This document shows positions 1 through 5,257 of a stretch of DNA of 6,703 nucleotides, piece by piece. The notes beneath the pieces were generated by a model, which ran no database searches, was not told the DNA's origin, and was given only the letters and a program-made list of their open reading frames with translations. The translations under genes were made by a program, and so were the position numbers. Position 1 is the stretch's first letter; every line of letters starts with the position of its first letter. The stretch spans positions 1-6,703 of the forward strand of contig JALOPD010000197.1 of the NCBI GenBank assembly GCA_025454075.1, read 5' to 3'. This DNA comes from Desulfobacterales bacterium (lineage in GTDB: Bacteria > Desulfobacterota > Desulfobacteria > Desulfobacterales > UBA2174_A).

Positions 1-1
1 G

Positions 2-595
2 GTGGAGGCGGACCGGCCGGGGCTCACCACCGCCGACGTCGGCGAGAAGATGGGCATTCACATGATGGCCACCGCCGAGGTGAACTACAAGGACGTGCGC
101 GTGCCGGCCGCCAACCTGATCGGCAAGGAAGGGCGGGGGTTCTACCAGGTGCTCGAGTTCTTCGACGAAAGCCGGATTCTCGTCGCCGCCCAGGCCCTGG
201 GGATCGCCCAGGGGGCCTTCGACCGGGCGCTCGCCTACGTGAAGGAGCGCCAGCAGTTCGGCAAGCGGATCGCCGATTTCCAAGTGACGCAGCACAAGCT
301 GGCCGACATGGCCACCAAGATCGAGCTGGCCCGACTGATGACCTACAAGGCGGCCTGGAACTACGACCAGGGCCGCATCGACCCCAAACTCACCTCCATG
401 GCCAAGATGTATGCCGCGCGCACGGCGGTCGAGGTGGCGGACGAGGCCATCCAGCTGCTCGGCGGCTACGGCTACATGACCGAATACGAGGTGGAGCGCT
501 TCTACCGCGACGCCAAGATCACCGAGATATACGAGGGCACCAAGGAGATCCAGAAGAACACGATCGCCAGCGCAGTGCTGGGCAAGCTGAAGTAA
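2..595 (+). CDS. Acyl-CoA dehydrogenase, C-terminal part (5' end outside window)
   Basis: This is the C-terminal 197 residues of an FAD-dependent acyl-CoA dehydrogenase, which introduces the alpha,beta double bond into an acyl-CoA thioester and passes electrons to electron-transfer flavoprotein. The visible part has the end of the middle beta domain (about residues 1-40) and the C-terminal helical domain. Family marks include DESR at 55-58, the FAD-contacting RQQFGKRI at 83-90, QLLGGYGY at 151-158 and IYEGTKEIQ near the end. The Glu of YEGT (residue 178 here) is at the catalytic-base position of the short- and medium-chain enzymes. The reading frame is open from the left edge, so the first codon is internal and the N-terminal domain is missing from the window. 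Substrate chain length or type cannot be told from this part. It ends 19 nt before the phasin-like gene and probably shares its transcript. Confidence 0.95.
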   Translation: MEADRPGLTTADVGEKMGIHMMATAEVNYKDVRVPAANLIGKEGRGFYQVLEFFDESRILVAAQALGIAQGAFDRALAYVKERQQFGKRIADFQVTQHKLADMATKIELARLMTYKAAWNYDQGRIDPKLTSMAKMYAARTAVEVADEAIQLLGGYGYMTEYEVERFYRDAKITEIYEGTKEIQKNTIASAVLGKLK

Positions 596-614
596 CCATG
601 AAAGGAAAACGACC

Positions 615-986
615 ATGATCGAGCAGCTGAAGAAAGCGTTGACCACGGGTGTCGGCTTGGCCCTGAAAACCTGGACGGAAGTCGAAGCGGCGGGAAAGGA
701 AATGGTCAAAAAGGCCCAGCTCTCCGAAAAAGATGCCGGCCAATTTTTGAAGAAGCTGAAGGAGAGCTACGAAAAGACCCAGAAGAAGATGGAGTCGCAG
801 GTCGAACACCTGGTGAAGGACATCCTCAAGAAGGCCGACATTGCGACCAACGACGACGTGAAGGCGCTCAAGCGCGAGATCCAGACCCTTCGGAAAGAAC
901 TCAAGGCGGCCAAGGCCGGCAAGGCGTCGCCTGCCAAGGCCAAGCCGGCCGCCAAGGGCAAACCCAAAGCCAAGTCCGCCGCCTGA
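615..986 (+). CDS. Phasin-like small coiled-coil protein with Lys/Ala/Pro tail
   Basis: A 123-residue, very Lys-rich protein resembling the PhaF/COG3937 type of polyhydroxyalkanoate-associated phasins. Residues 1-70 look like long amphipathic helices. Residues 75-98 (DIATNDDVKALKREIQTLRK) have the short 'linker plus heptad' pattern typical of the family and should form a coiled coil. Residues 99-123 are a low-complexity Lys/Ala/Pro tail like that of PhaF and histone-H1-like proteins, which can bind DNA. There is no signal peptide or membrane segment. The ATG is preceded by AAAGGAAAA about 7 nt upstream. The gene sits between an acyl-CoA dehydrogenase and an ABC1 kinase with short gaps, so it is probably co-transcribed with both. 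No PHA synthase is visible here, so a granule role is unproven. An alternative is an accessory coiled-coil partner of the kinase, similar in architecture to UbiK/BMFP proteins. Confidence 0.75.
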   Translation: MIEQLKKALTTGVGLALKTWTEVEAAGKEMVKKAQLSEKDAGQFLKKLKESYEKTQKKMESQVEHLVKDILKKADIATNDDVKALKREIQTLRKELKAAKAGKASPAKAKPAAKGKPKAKSAA

Positions 987-1015
987 ACGAATGGGGCTTC
1001 GGCTCCGGGCCGACC

Positions 1016-2713
1016 ATGCTGAGCATCCGTAAAATCGGAGTCGTCAGCAGGACCTACCGCCATCTCAACCGCTACCGCCACATCCTTGCGGTGCTGCTGA
1101 AACACGGGTTCGGCGAAGTGGTGGAGTCGTTGCGGATCGACCAGTACCTCGAAGTCGGGCTGCAGTTGATTTCGAAAAAGAGAGGCCCGCGCGAGGAGCC
1201 CCTCACCCGGCCGCAGCGCCTGCGCAAGGCCCTGGAGGAGCTGGGCCCCACCTACATCAAGCTCGGCCAGGTGCTCTCCACCCGGCCGGACCTCATCCCG
1301 GTCGAGTTCACCGAAGAACTGTCCAAGCTCCAGGACAGCGTCCCGCCGTTCTCTTTTGCCGACGCGGAGACCATCATCCAGCGCGAGCTGGGCGCACCCG
1401 CCTCGGATGTCTTCGACCGCATCGACACCGAGCCGGCGGCCTCGGCGTCCATCGGGCAGGTGCACCGCGCGCGCTTGAAAAACGGCGAAGAGGCGGCCGT
1501 GAAGATCCAGCGCCCCGGCATCCGCGCAGTCATCGAGGTGGACCTCGAGATCATGCTCCACCTGGCCACCCTGGCGGAACGACACGTGGAGGAGCTGGCC
1601 CTTCACAAGCCGGTCACCATCGTCGAAGAGTTTGCCCGCACCCTGGAGAAAGAGATCGATTTCCGCATCGAGGCTGCCAACATCGACCGGGTCGCCCAGA
1701 GCTTTCTCGGCGACCCGGCCGTCTACATCCCGGCGGTCTTCCGTGAGTTCAGCAGCGCCGCCGTTCTCACCACGGAATACGTGGAAGGGATCAAGATCTC
1801 CAACATCGGCGAGCTCGATGCCGCCGGCTACGACCGGCGGCTGCTCTGCTCCCGGGGGGCCGACATCGTCCTGAAGCAGGTGTTCCACCACGGGTTCTTC
1901 CATGCGGACCCGCACCCCGGGAACATTTTCGCGCTGCCCGGCAACGTCATCTGCCTGCTGGATTTCGGCATGGTGGGTGTGGTGGACCGCCAGACACGGG
2001 AGATGTTCGTCGAGCTGGTGGACAGCGTCGTGCGGCGCAACGAATCCCGGGCCGCCCAGGTCCTCCTCCAGCTGACCCGCTGGGAGCAGCCGCCGGATTT
2101 GCGGCAATTGGAGCGCGAGCTTTCGGATTTCATGGGCCGGCATCTTTACCGCCCGCTCAAGGACATCGAGGTCGGCAAGCTCCTGCACGATCTGCTGGAG
2201 ATCGCCACCCGGTTTCACCTGCAACTCCCGCCGGATATTTTCCTGATGCTCAAGGCCATCAGCACCGTGGAGGCGGTCGGCCGGATGCTCGACCCGGAGT
2301 TCGACATGATCGCGAAAGCGGCCCCCTTCATCGAGCAGGTCCTGATGGACCGCTTCAAACCCCAGCGGGTGGCCGAGGACGTCGGCGACCTGGCGGCGCG
2401 GATGCTCAAGTTCCTGCACCAGTTCCCCAAAGACCTCCTCGACCTGGCCGGCCTGTTGAGACAGCAGAAGCTCAGCCTGCAGATCAAGCACGATGGGCTT
2501 GAAAAAGTCCTGGCCACCCACGACCAGATCAGCAACCGCCTATCCTTTTCCATCGTCATTGCGGCCCTCATCGTGGGCTCGGCCCTGATCGTCATCTCCA
2601 AGACACCACCGCTTTTCTACGGCATCTCGCTCATCGGCATCATCGGGTTCCTGGCCGCCGCGCTCATGGGCATCTGGCTGCTGGTGGCGATCCTGCGCAG
2701 CGGCCGGCTGTGA
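1016..2713 (+). CDS. AarF/ABC1/UbiB-family atypical protein kinase-like ATPase
   Basis: A 565-residue membrane-anchored member of the ABC1/UbiB family. Characterised relatives (UbiB, COQ8) support ubiquinone or other isoprenoid-lipid metabolism at the membrane. Family motifs appear in order: the KxGQ motif (K82-Q85), the Ala-rich loop replacing the kinase P-loop (AASASIGQ, 141-148), the AVK lysine (K163), the ExD motif (E213, D215), the catalytic loop HADPHPGN (296-303) and DFG (316-318). Two hydrophobic segments at about 511-528 and 535-560 form the C-terminal hairpin anchor usual for the long form of the family. No core residue seems to be missing, so an active ATPase is expected. The start is 29 nt after the phasin-like stop and has only a weak purine-rich Shine-Dalgarno, suggesting translational coupling. 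The name ubiB is withheld because many bacteria of this kind use menaquinone and the true substrate is unknown. Confidence 0.93.
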   Translation: MLSIRKIGVVSRTYRHLNRYRHILAVLLKHGFGEVVESLRIDQYLEVGLQLISKKRGPREEPLTRPQRLRKALEELGPTYIKLGQVLSTRPDLIPVEFTEELSKLQDSVPPFSFADAETIIQRELGAPASDVFDRIDTEPAASASIGQVHRARLKNGEEAAVKIQRPGIRAVIEVDLEIMLHLATLAERHVEELALHKPVTIVEEFARTLEKEIDFRIEAANIDRVAQSFLGDPAVYIPAVFREFSSAAVLTTEYVEGIKISNIGELDAAGYDRRLLCSRGADIVLKQVFHHGFFHADPHPGNIFALPGNVICLLDFGMVGVVDRQTREMFVELVDSVVRRNESRAAQVLLQLTRWEQPPDLRQLERELSDFMGRHLYRPLKDIEVGKLLHDLLEIATRFHLQLPPDIFLMLKAISTVEAVGRMLDPEFDMIAKAAPFIEQVLMDRFKPQRVAEDVGDLAARMLKFLHQFPKDLLDLAGLLRQQKLSLQIKHDGLEKVLATHDQISNRLSFSIVIAALIVGSALIVISKTPPLFYGISLIGIIGFLAAALMGIWLLVAILRSGRL

Positions 2714-2723
2714 GGCCGGCCGC
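2700..2723 (+). repeat. Perfect 9-bp GC hairpin with the kinase stop codon in its loop
   Basis: GCGGCCGGC (2700-2708) and GCCGGCCGC (2715-2723) are exact reverse complements separated by TGTGAG. The TGA stop of the ABC1 kinase gene (2711-2713) lies in the loop. No T-tract follows, so on its own it is not a classical intrinsic terminator. It may act as a 3'-end-stabilising structure together with the T-tailed stem just downstream. Confidence 0.6.
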
Positions 2724-2741
2724 GGTCGCGCAGCCATCCCC

Positions 2742-2778
2742 CCGGCCATCTTTCCAGGCCGGATTTGTGTATTATTTT
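2742..2778 (+). terminator. Candidate intrinsic terminator after the kinase gene
   Basis: CCGGCC (2742-2747) pairs exactly with GGCCGG (2757-2762) across a 9-nt loop and is followed by an interrupted T-rich stretch (ATTTGTGTATTATTTT). This fits a weak rho-independent terminator closing the acyl-CoA dehydrogenase/phasin-like/kinase operon. The T-tract is broken by A and G, so efficiency is uncertain. The same AT-rich stretch contains TATTAT (2770-2775), which matches a -10 at 5 of 6 bases and could instead start sodC transcription, although no good -35 lies 16-18 bp upstream. Confidence 0.4.
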
Positions 2779-2882
2779 AACCCCGACAGCGACCGGCAGG
2801 CTTTCACCCTCTCGTGCTGCAATTCCATGTTTTTTTAAGCCGGCTTCCCGGGTTCTTCCTCTTCGCACGAGCCGCTTTGCGA

Positions 2883-2898
2883 GCAGGGACTTCCCTGC
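2883..2898 (+). repeat. Hairpin in the sodC leader
   Basis: GCAGGGA (2883-2889) and TCCCTGC (2892-2898) are exact reverse complements, giving a stem of 6-7 bp with a tight loop about 40 nt before the sodC start. It does not cover the ribosome binding site (GGAG at 2929-2932). It may stabilise or modulate the leader. The function is unknown, and no T-tract follows. Confidence 0.45.
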
Positions 2899-2939
2899 CG
2901 CGGGTCGCCCAACCGCTTGCTGATGAAAGGAGCAACCCC

Positions 2940-3467
2940 ATGAAAAAAATTGCGGTCCTGAGTCTCTTGGCCCTGGCGGCATTTTCCGGCTACGCTGCCG
3001 CGCAGCAGACGGTGGTCGAAATCCGCGCCGCAGAGCCCTCCGGCCCCGGCGCGGTGCTCGGCAGCGTCACGATCGCGGCAACCCCTTACGGCACCCTGTT
3101 CACGCCGAACCTGAGCGGCCTCACTCCCGGGGTGCACGGGTTCCATGTCCACGAGCACCCCAGCTGCGCCCCCATGGACAAGGATGGGAAACCCGTCGCC
3201 TCGCTCGGCGCCGGCGGCCACTACGACCCGGCAAAAACCGGCAAGCACCTGGGGCCTTACGGAGACGGTCACCTGGGGGACCTGCCGCCGCTGGTGGTCG
3301 ACGCCCAGGGCAGGTCCACGCTGCCGGTGTTGGCGCCGCGGTTGAAGATAACGGACCTCAAAGGCCGCAGCCTGATGATTCACGCGGGCGGGGACAACTT
3401 TTCGGACCAGCCGGAGCCGCTGGGGGGCGGGGGGGCGCGCATCGGCTGCGGCGTTGTAAATCATTAA
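2940..3467 (+). CDS. sodC: Periplasmic Cu,Zn superoxide dismutase
   Basis: A 175-residue exported Cu,Zn superoxide dismutase that converts superoxide to oxygen and hydrogen peroxide outside the cytoplasm. Residues 1-21 form a Sec signal peptide (Lys-Lys, hydrophobic core, AAA before QQ). The ligands are complete: copper His69, His71 and His148, bridging His94 (GGHYDP), and zinc His103, His111 and Asp114 in the loop [12 protein letters not shown]. Cys76 and Cys170 are placed for the conserved disulfide, and the C-terminal G-rich segment ending in ARIGCGVV is intact. The start at 2940 is preferred over an in-frame ATG at 2814 because it gives a clean signal peptide and has AAAGGAG 7 nt upstream. 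The earlier start would add 42 residues with no family support. It looks like a single-gene unit between two intergenic gaps. In an anaerobe it would serve oxygen tolerance (inference). Confidence 0.96.
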   Translation: MKKIAVLSLLALAAFSGYAAAQQTVVEIRAAEPSGPGAVLGSVTIAATPYGTLFTPNLSGLTPGVHGFHVHEHPSCAPMDKDGKPVASLGAGGHYDPAKTGKHLGPYGDGHLGDLPPLVVDAQGRSTLPVLAPRLKITDLKGRSLMIHAGGDNFSDQPEPLGGGGARIGCGVVNH

Positions 3468-3468
3468 A

Positions 3469-3509
3469 CCGGCGATCAAATTTCGGAAATTGGCACATTA
3501 AATTGCCGG
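3469..3509 (+). repeat. Bulged inverted repeat between sodC and cysS
   Basis: CCGGC (3469-3473) pairs with GCCGG (3505-3509), and next to it AATTT (3479-3483) can pair with AAATT at 3500-3504 or, alternatively, with AAATT at 3487-3491. It starts right after the sodC stop and could be a 3'-end structure of the sodC mRNA. The sequence after it is not T-rich, so it is not called a terminator. Confidence 0.3.
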
Positions 3510-3542
3510 AGCAATAAAGGCGTCGGCTCCCATGCGCGTCGG

Positions 3543-3571
3543 TTGAGTGCGGCGTCAGGGTGTGCTACACA
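3543..3571 (+). promoter_or_regulatory. Candidate cysS promoter with extended -10
   Basis: TTGAGT (3543-3548) is 17 bp upstream of TACACA (3566-3571), and TGC sits immediately before the latter as an extended -10. This would start transcription about 20 nt before the cysS ribosome binding site. Both hexamers are imperfect (4 and 3 of 6 consensus bases), so the call is tentative. Confidence 0.35.
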
Positions 3572-3601
3572 GGGCCGCGTATTCCTGCACGGAGGCGATC
3601 G

Positions 3602-4996
3602 ATGAAGCTTTACCTGTTCAACACCCTGACGCGGCAAAAGGAGGCGTTCGTCCCGATCCGGCCCGGCGAGGTCGGGCTCTACACCTGCGGCCCGACGGTC
3701 TACAACTTCGCCCACATCGGCAACCTGCGCACCTACATCTTCGAAGACGTCTTGAAGCGGGTGCTCGCCTTCAACGGCTACGCGGTGCGCCACGTCATGA
3801 ACATCACCGACGTCGGCCACCTGACCGGCGACCGCGACATGGGCGAGGACAAAATGGAGACCGGGTCGCGCCGCGAGGGCAAGACGGCCTGGGACATCGC
3901 CGAGTCCTACACCCGGGCCTTCAAGCAGGACATCGCGCAGCTGAATATCCTGGAGCCCACCATTTGGTGCAAGGCAACCGACAGCATTCCCGAGCAGATC
4001 GACCTCATCCGCATCCTGGAGGAGAGGGGGTTCACCTACAAGACCGGCGACGGCATCTATTTCGACACCGCCAAATTTCCGGGATACGCCAGGCTCTCGA
4101 GCCAGAACCTCGATGCGCTGCAGGAAGGGGCCCGGGTCGAAAAAAACCCGGAGAAGCGCAACGCAACGGACTTCGCTCTGTGGAAGTTCTCGCCGGCCGG
4201 CGCCCGGCGCCAGATGGAGTGGAATTCCCCCTGGGGGGTCGGGTTTCCCGGGTGGCACATCGAGTGTTCGGCCATGAGCATGAAGTTTCTCGGCGAGCAG
4301 CTCGACATCCACTGCGGCGGGATCGACCACATCGACATCCACCACACCAATGAGATCGCCCAGTCCGAAGCGGCCACCGGCCGGAAGTTTTTCAACTTCT
4401 GGATGCACGGGGCGTTTCTCAACATCCAGGGCGGCAAGAAGATGGCCAAGAGCGAAGAGAATTTCCTCACGCTCGAAAACGCCCTGATCAAGCGCGGGAT
4501 CCCGCCGCTCGCTTACCGGTTCGCGGCCTTCCTGACCCATTACCGCAAGCCCATGGAGTACAGCGACGAGTCCATCCAAGCCGCCAGGAACGGCCTGGAG
4601 CATCTCTGCAACCAGGTCCGTGACACGGCCAAGAGCGGCGAAGCGCCCGCCGGCGGCAGCAACCCCGCCTTCCGCGAGAAATTCCTGGAGGCGATCAACG
4701 ACGACCTGAACATGCCGCGTGGCATGGCGGTGATCCAGGAGATGCTTAAGAGCGACATCCCCAACCCCGAGAAGCATGCCACCATTATCGATTTCGACCG
4801 GGTGCTGGGCCTTAGCCTGGACCAGGTCGACAAACCCCAGGAGATCCCGCCGGAAGTCCAGAAACTGGTGGAGGCGCGCCGCCGGGCACGTGAAGCCAAA
4901 AACTGGGCCGAGTCCGACCGGTTGCGCGATGAGATCCAGATGCTGGGGTACACGGTCAAAGATGCGCGCGGCGGGATGAAACTCCTGAAGCCGTAG
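3602..4996 (+). CDS. cysS: Cysteinyl-tRNA synthetase
   Basis: A 464-residue class I aminoacyl-tRNA synthetase that activates cysteine with ATP and charges tRNA-Cys in the cytoplasm. The length is normal for the family. The first signature is HIGN (38-41), after TCGPTVYN. The second is KMAKS (280-284), a variant of KMSKS. The structural zinc site that selects cysteine is formed by Cys29, Cys222 (HIECS), His247 and Glu251. The usual HHENE block reads HHTNE here, keeping the His and the last Glu. A DALR-type anticodon-binding helical region follows from about residue 305 to 460. The start at 3602 is chosen because GGAGG (3591-3595) lies 6 nt upstream and the protein then begins at the family's conserved [10 protein letters not shown]; an in-frame extension upstream has no support. 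It appears to be transcribed on its own between sodC and the metal uptake genes. Confidence 0.97.
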   Translation: MKLYLFNTLTRQKEAFVPIRPGEVGLYTCGPTVYNFAHIGNLRTYIFEDVLKRVLAFNGYAVRHVMNITDVGHLTGDRDMGEDKMETGSRREGKTAWDIAESYTRAFKQDIAQLNILEPTIWCKATDSIPEQIDLIRILEERGFTYKTGDGIYFDTAKFPGYARLSSQNLDALQEGARVEKNPEKRNATDFALWKFSPAGARRQMEWNSPWGVGFPGWHIECSAMSMKFLGEQLDIHCGGIDHIDIHHTNEIAQSEAATGRKFFNFWMHGAFLNIQGGKKMAKSEENFLTLENALIKRGIPPLAYRFAAFLTHYRKPMEYSDESIQAARNGLEHLCNQVRDTAKSGEAPAGGSNPAFREKFLEAINDDLNMPRGMAVIQEMLKSDIPNPEKHATIIDFDRVLGLSLDQVDKPQEIPPEVQKLVEARRRAREAKNWAESDRLRDEIQMLGYTVKDARGGMKLLKP

Positions 4997-5040
4997 TCCC
5001 TTCCAATCGGACCACTGTCCCGTAGCTCTCCCAATATCAG

Positions 5041-5069
5041 TTGACATCCTTCGATAAATGCAACATAGT
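5041..5069 (+). promoter_or_regulatory. Candidate promoter P1 of the metal uptake operon
   Basis: A perfect -35 hexamer TTGACA (5041-5046) is separated by the ideal 17 bp from CATAGT (5064-5069), which matches the -10 consensus at 4 of 6 bases. The whole -10 lies inside the 15-bp inverted repeat at 5059-5073, so a protein bound there would block RNA polymerase. Transcription from here would give a leader of roughly 180 nt before the solute-binding protein gene. Confidence 0.5.
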
Positions 5070-5073
5070 TGCA
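5059..5073. promoter_or_regulatory. Perfect inverted repeat, probable Zur/Fur-family operator
   Basis: TGCAAC-ATA-GTTGCA is a perfect 6-3-6 inverted repeat. Skipping one mismatched pair, the symmetry extends to AA/TT outside it (AAATGCAAC ATA GTTGCACTT, 21 bp). It overlaps the -10 of P1 and the -35 of P2 upstream of a zinc/manganese-type ABC transporter operon. Size, symmetry and position fit a Fur-superfamily repressor dimer, most simply the zinc regulator Zur. No regulator gene is in the window, so the regulator's identity is an inference. Confidence 0.6.
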
Positions 5074-5098
5074 CTTAAAATGGAGCAATTGCTATAGT
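5069..5098 (+). promoter_or_regulatory. Candidate promoter P2 with extended -10
   Basis: TATAGT (5093-5098) matches the -10 consensus at 5 of 6 bases and is preceded by TGC, an extended -10. TTGCAC (5069-5074), 18 bp upstream, is a weak -35 that lies within the right half of the operator-like repeat. P2 could replace or supplement P1. Its -10 abuts the palindrome AGCAATTGCT (5084-5093). Confidence 0.45.
5084..5093. repeat. 10-bp palindrome between operator and P2 -10
   Basis: AGCAATTGCT is a perfect 10-bp palindrome beginning 10 bp after the main inverted repeat. Each half contains GCAA/TTGC, the core of the TGCAAC half-site, so it may be a compressed extra binding site for the same regulator. 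A chance palindrome of this length is possible in AT-rich DNA. Confidence 0.35.
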
Positions 5099-5219
5099 CG
5101 CCACTTTTGGTCGAGGGGATGGTGTATGCGTTTATTTTATAAATAAATAAATCTGTTAATGCCATAGCACTGCCACCTTTTTAAATTGATTCCGGCGACC
5201 TCCGAACAATTTCTGTTTT

Positions 5220-5234
5220 TGCAACAAAATTGCT
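5220..5234. promoter_or_regulatory. Second, degenerate copy of the operator-like repeat
   Basis: TGCAAC-AAA-ATTGCT keeps the whole left half-site of the box at 5059-5073 and 4 of 6 bases of the right half, with the same 3-bp spacer. The similarity continues downstream (CTTAAAATGG versus TTAAGGTGG). It ends 10 bp before the AAAGGAG ribosome binding site of the solute-binding protein gene. It could be a secondary binding site, a roadblock, or a remnant of a local duplication. Confidence 0.35.
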
Positions 5235-5257
5235 TAAGGTGGTGAAAGGAGAGCGTG

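Larger units (their letters stand above)
4997..5257. other. AT-rich control region between cysS and the metal uptake operon
   Basis: This gap of 261 nt has no credible gene and is much richer in A/T than everything around it. The first 40 nt after cysS show no convincing terminator hairpin. From 5041 onward it carries two candidate promoters and two copies of a TGCAAC-type inverted repeat (listed separately), plus the very AT-rich stretch TTTATTTTATAAATAAATAAAT at 5131-5152. The last part could fold in the mRNA: CCACCTT (5173-5179) is complementary to AAGGTGG (5236-5242), and CAATTT (5207-5212) can pair with AAATTG at either 5183-5188 or 5227-5232. Confidence 0.7.

Noticed and set aside
598..618. 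Six-codon mini-frame (MKGKRP) overlapping the phasin-like start as ATGA
   Set aside because: It lacks its own ribosome binding site and the overlap is easily fortuitous; its purine-rich stretch is better read as the Shine-Dalgarno of the phasin-like gene.
767..2521. Long open frame on the minus strand (584 codons) opposite the kinase gene
   Set aside because: It is antisense to a fully conserved ABC1 kinase, its translation has no recognisable domain, and long antisense frames are expected in GC-rich codon-biased DNA.
2837..2846. T7 run followed by the palindrome AAGCCGGCTT as a terminator
   Set aside because: The T-run precedes the stem on the + strand, and on the minus strand the stem is followed by A's, so it is not an intrinsic terminator in either direction.
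2814..2939. N-terminal extension of sodC from an upstream in-frame ATG
   Set aside because: The 42 added residues would bury the signal peptide, and the ATG at 2940 has a proper Shine-Dalgarno.
3476..5074. Long open frame on the minus strand (532 codons) opposite cysS
   Set aside because: It mirrors the cysS codons, shows a His/Val/Asp/Leu-rich composition without family motifs, and starts inside the AT-rich control region without a ribosome binding site worth noting.
5131..5152. AT-rich stretch with TATAAA as a third promoter or a replication-origin-like element
   Set aside because: No acceptable -35 lies 16-18 bp upstream, the ATAA repeats are few, and there are no DnaA boxes or iterons around it.
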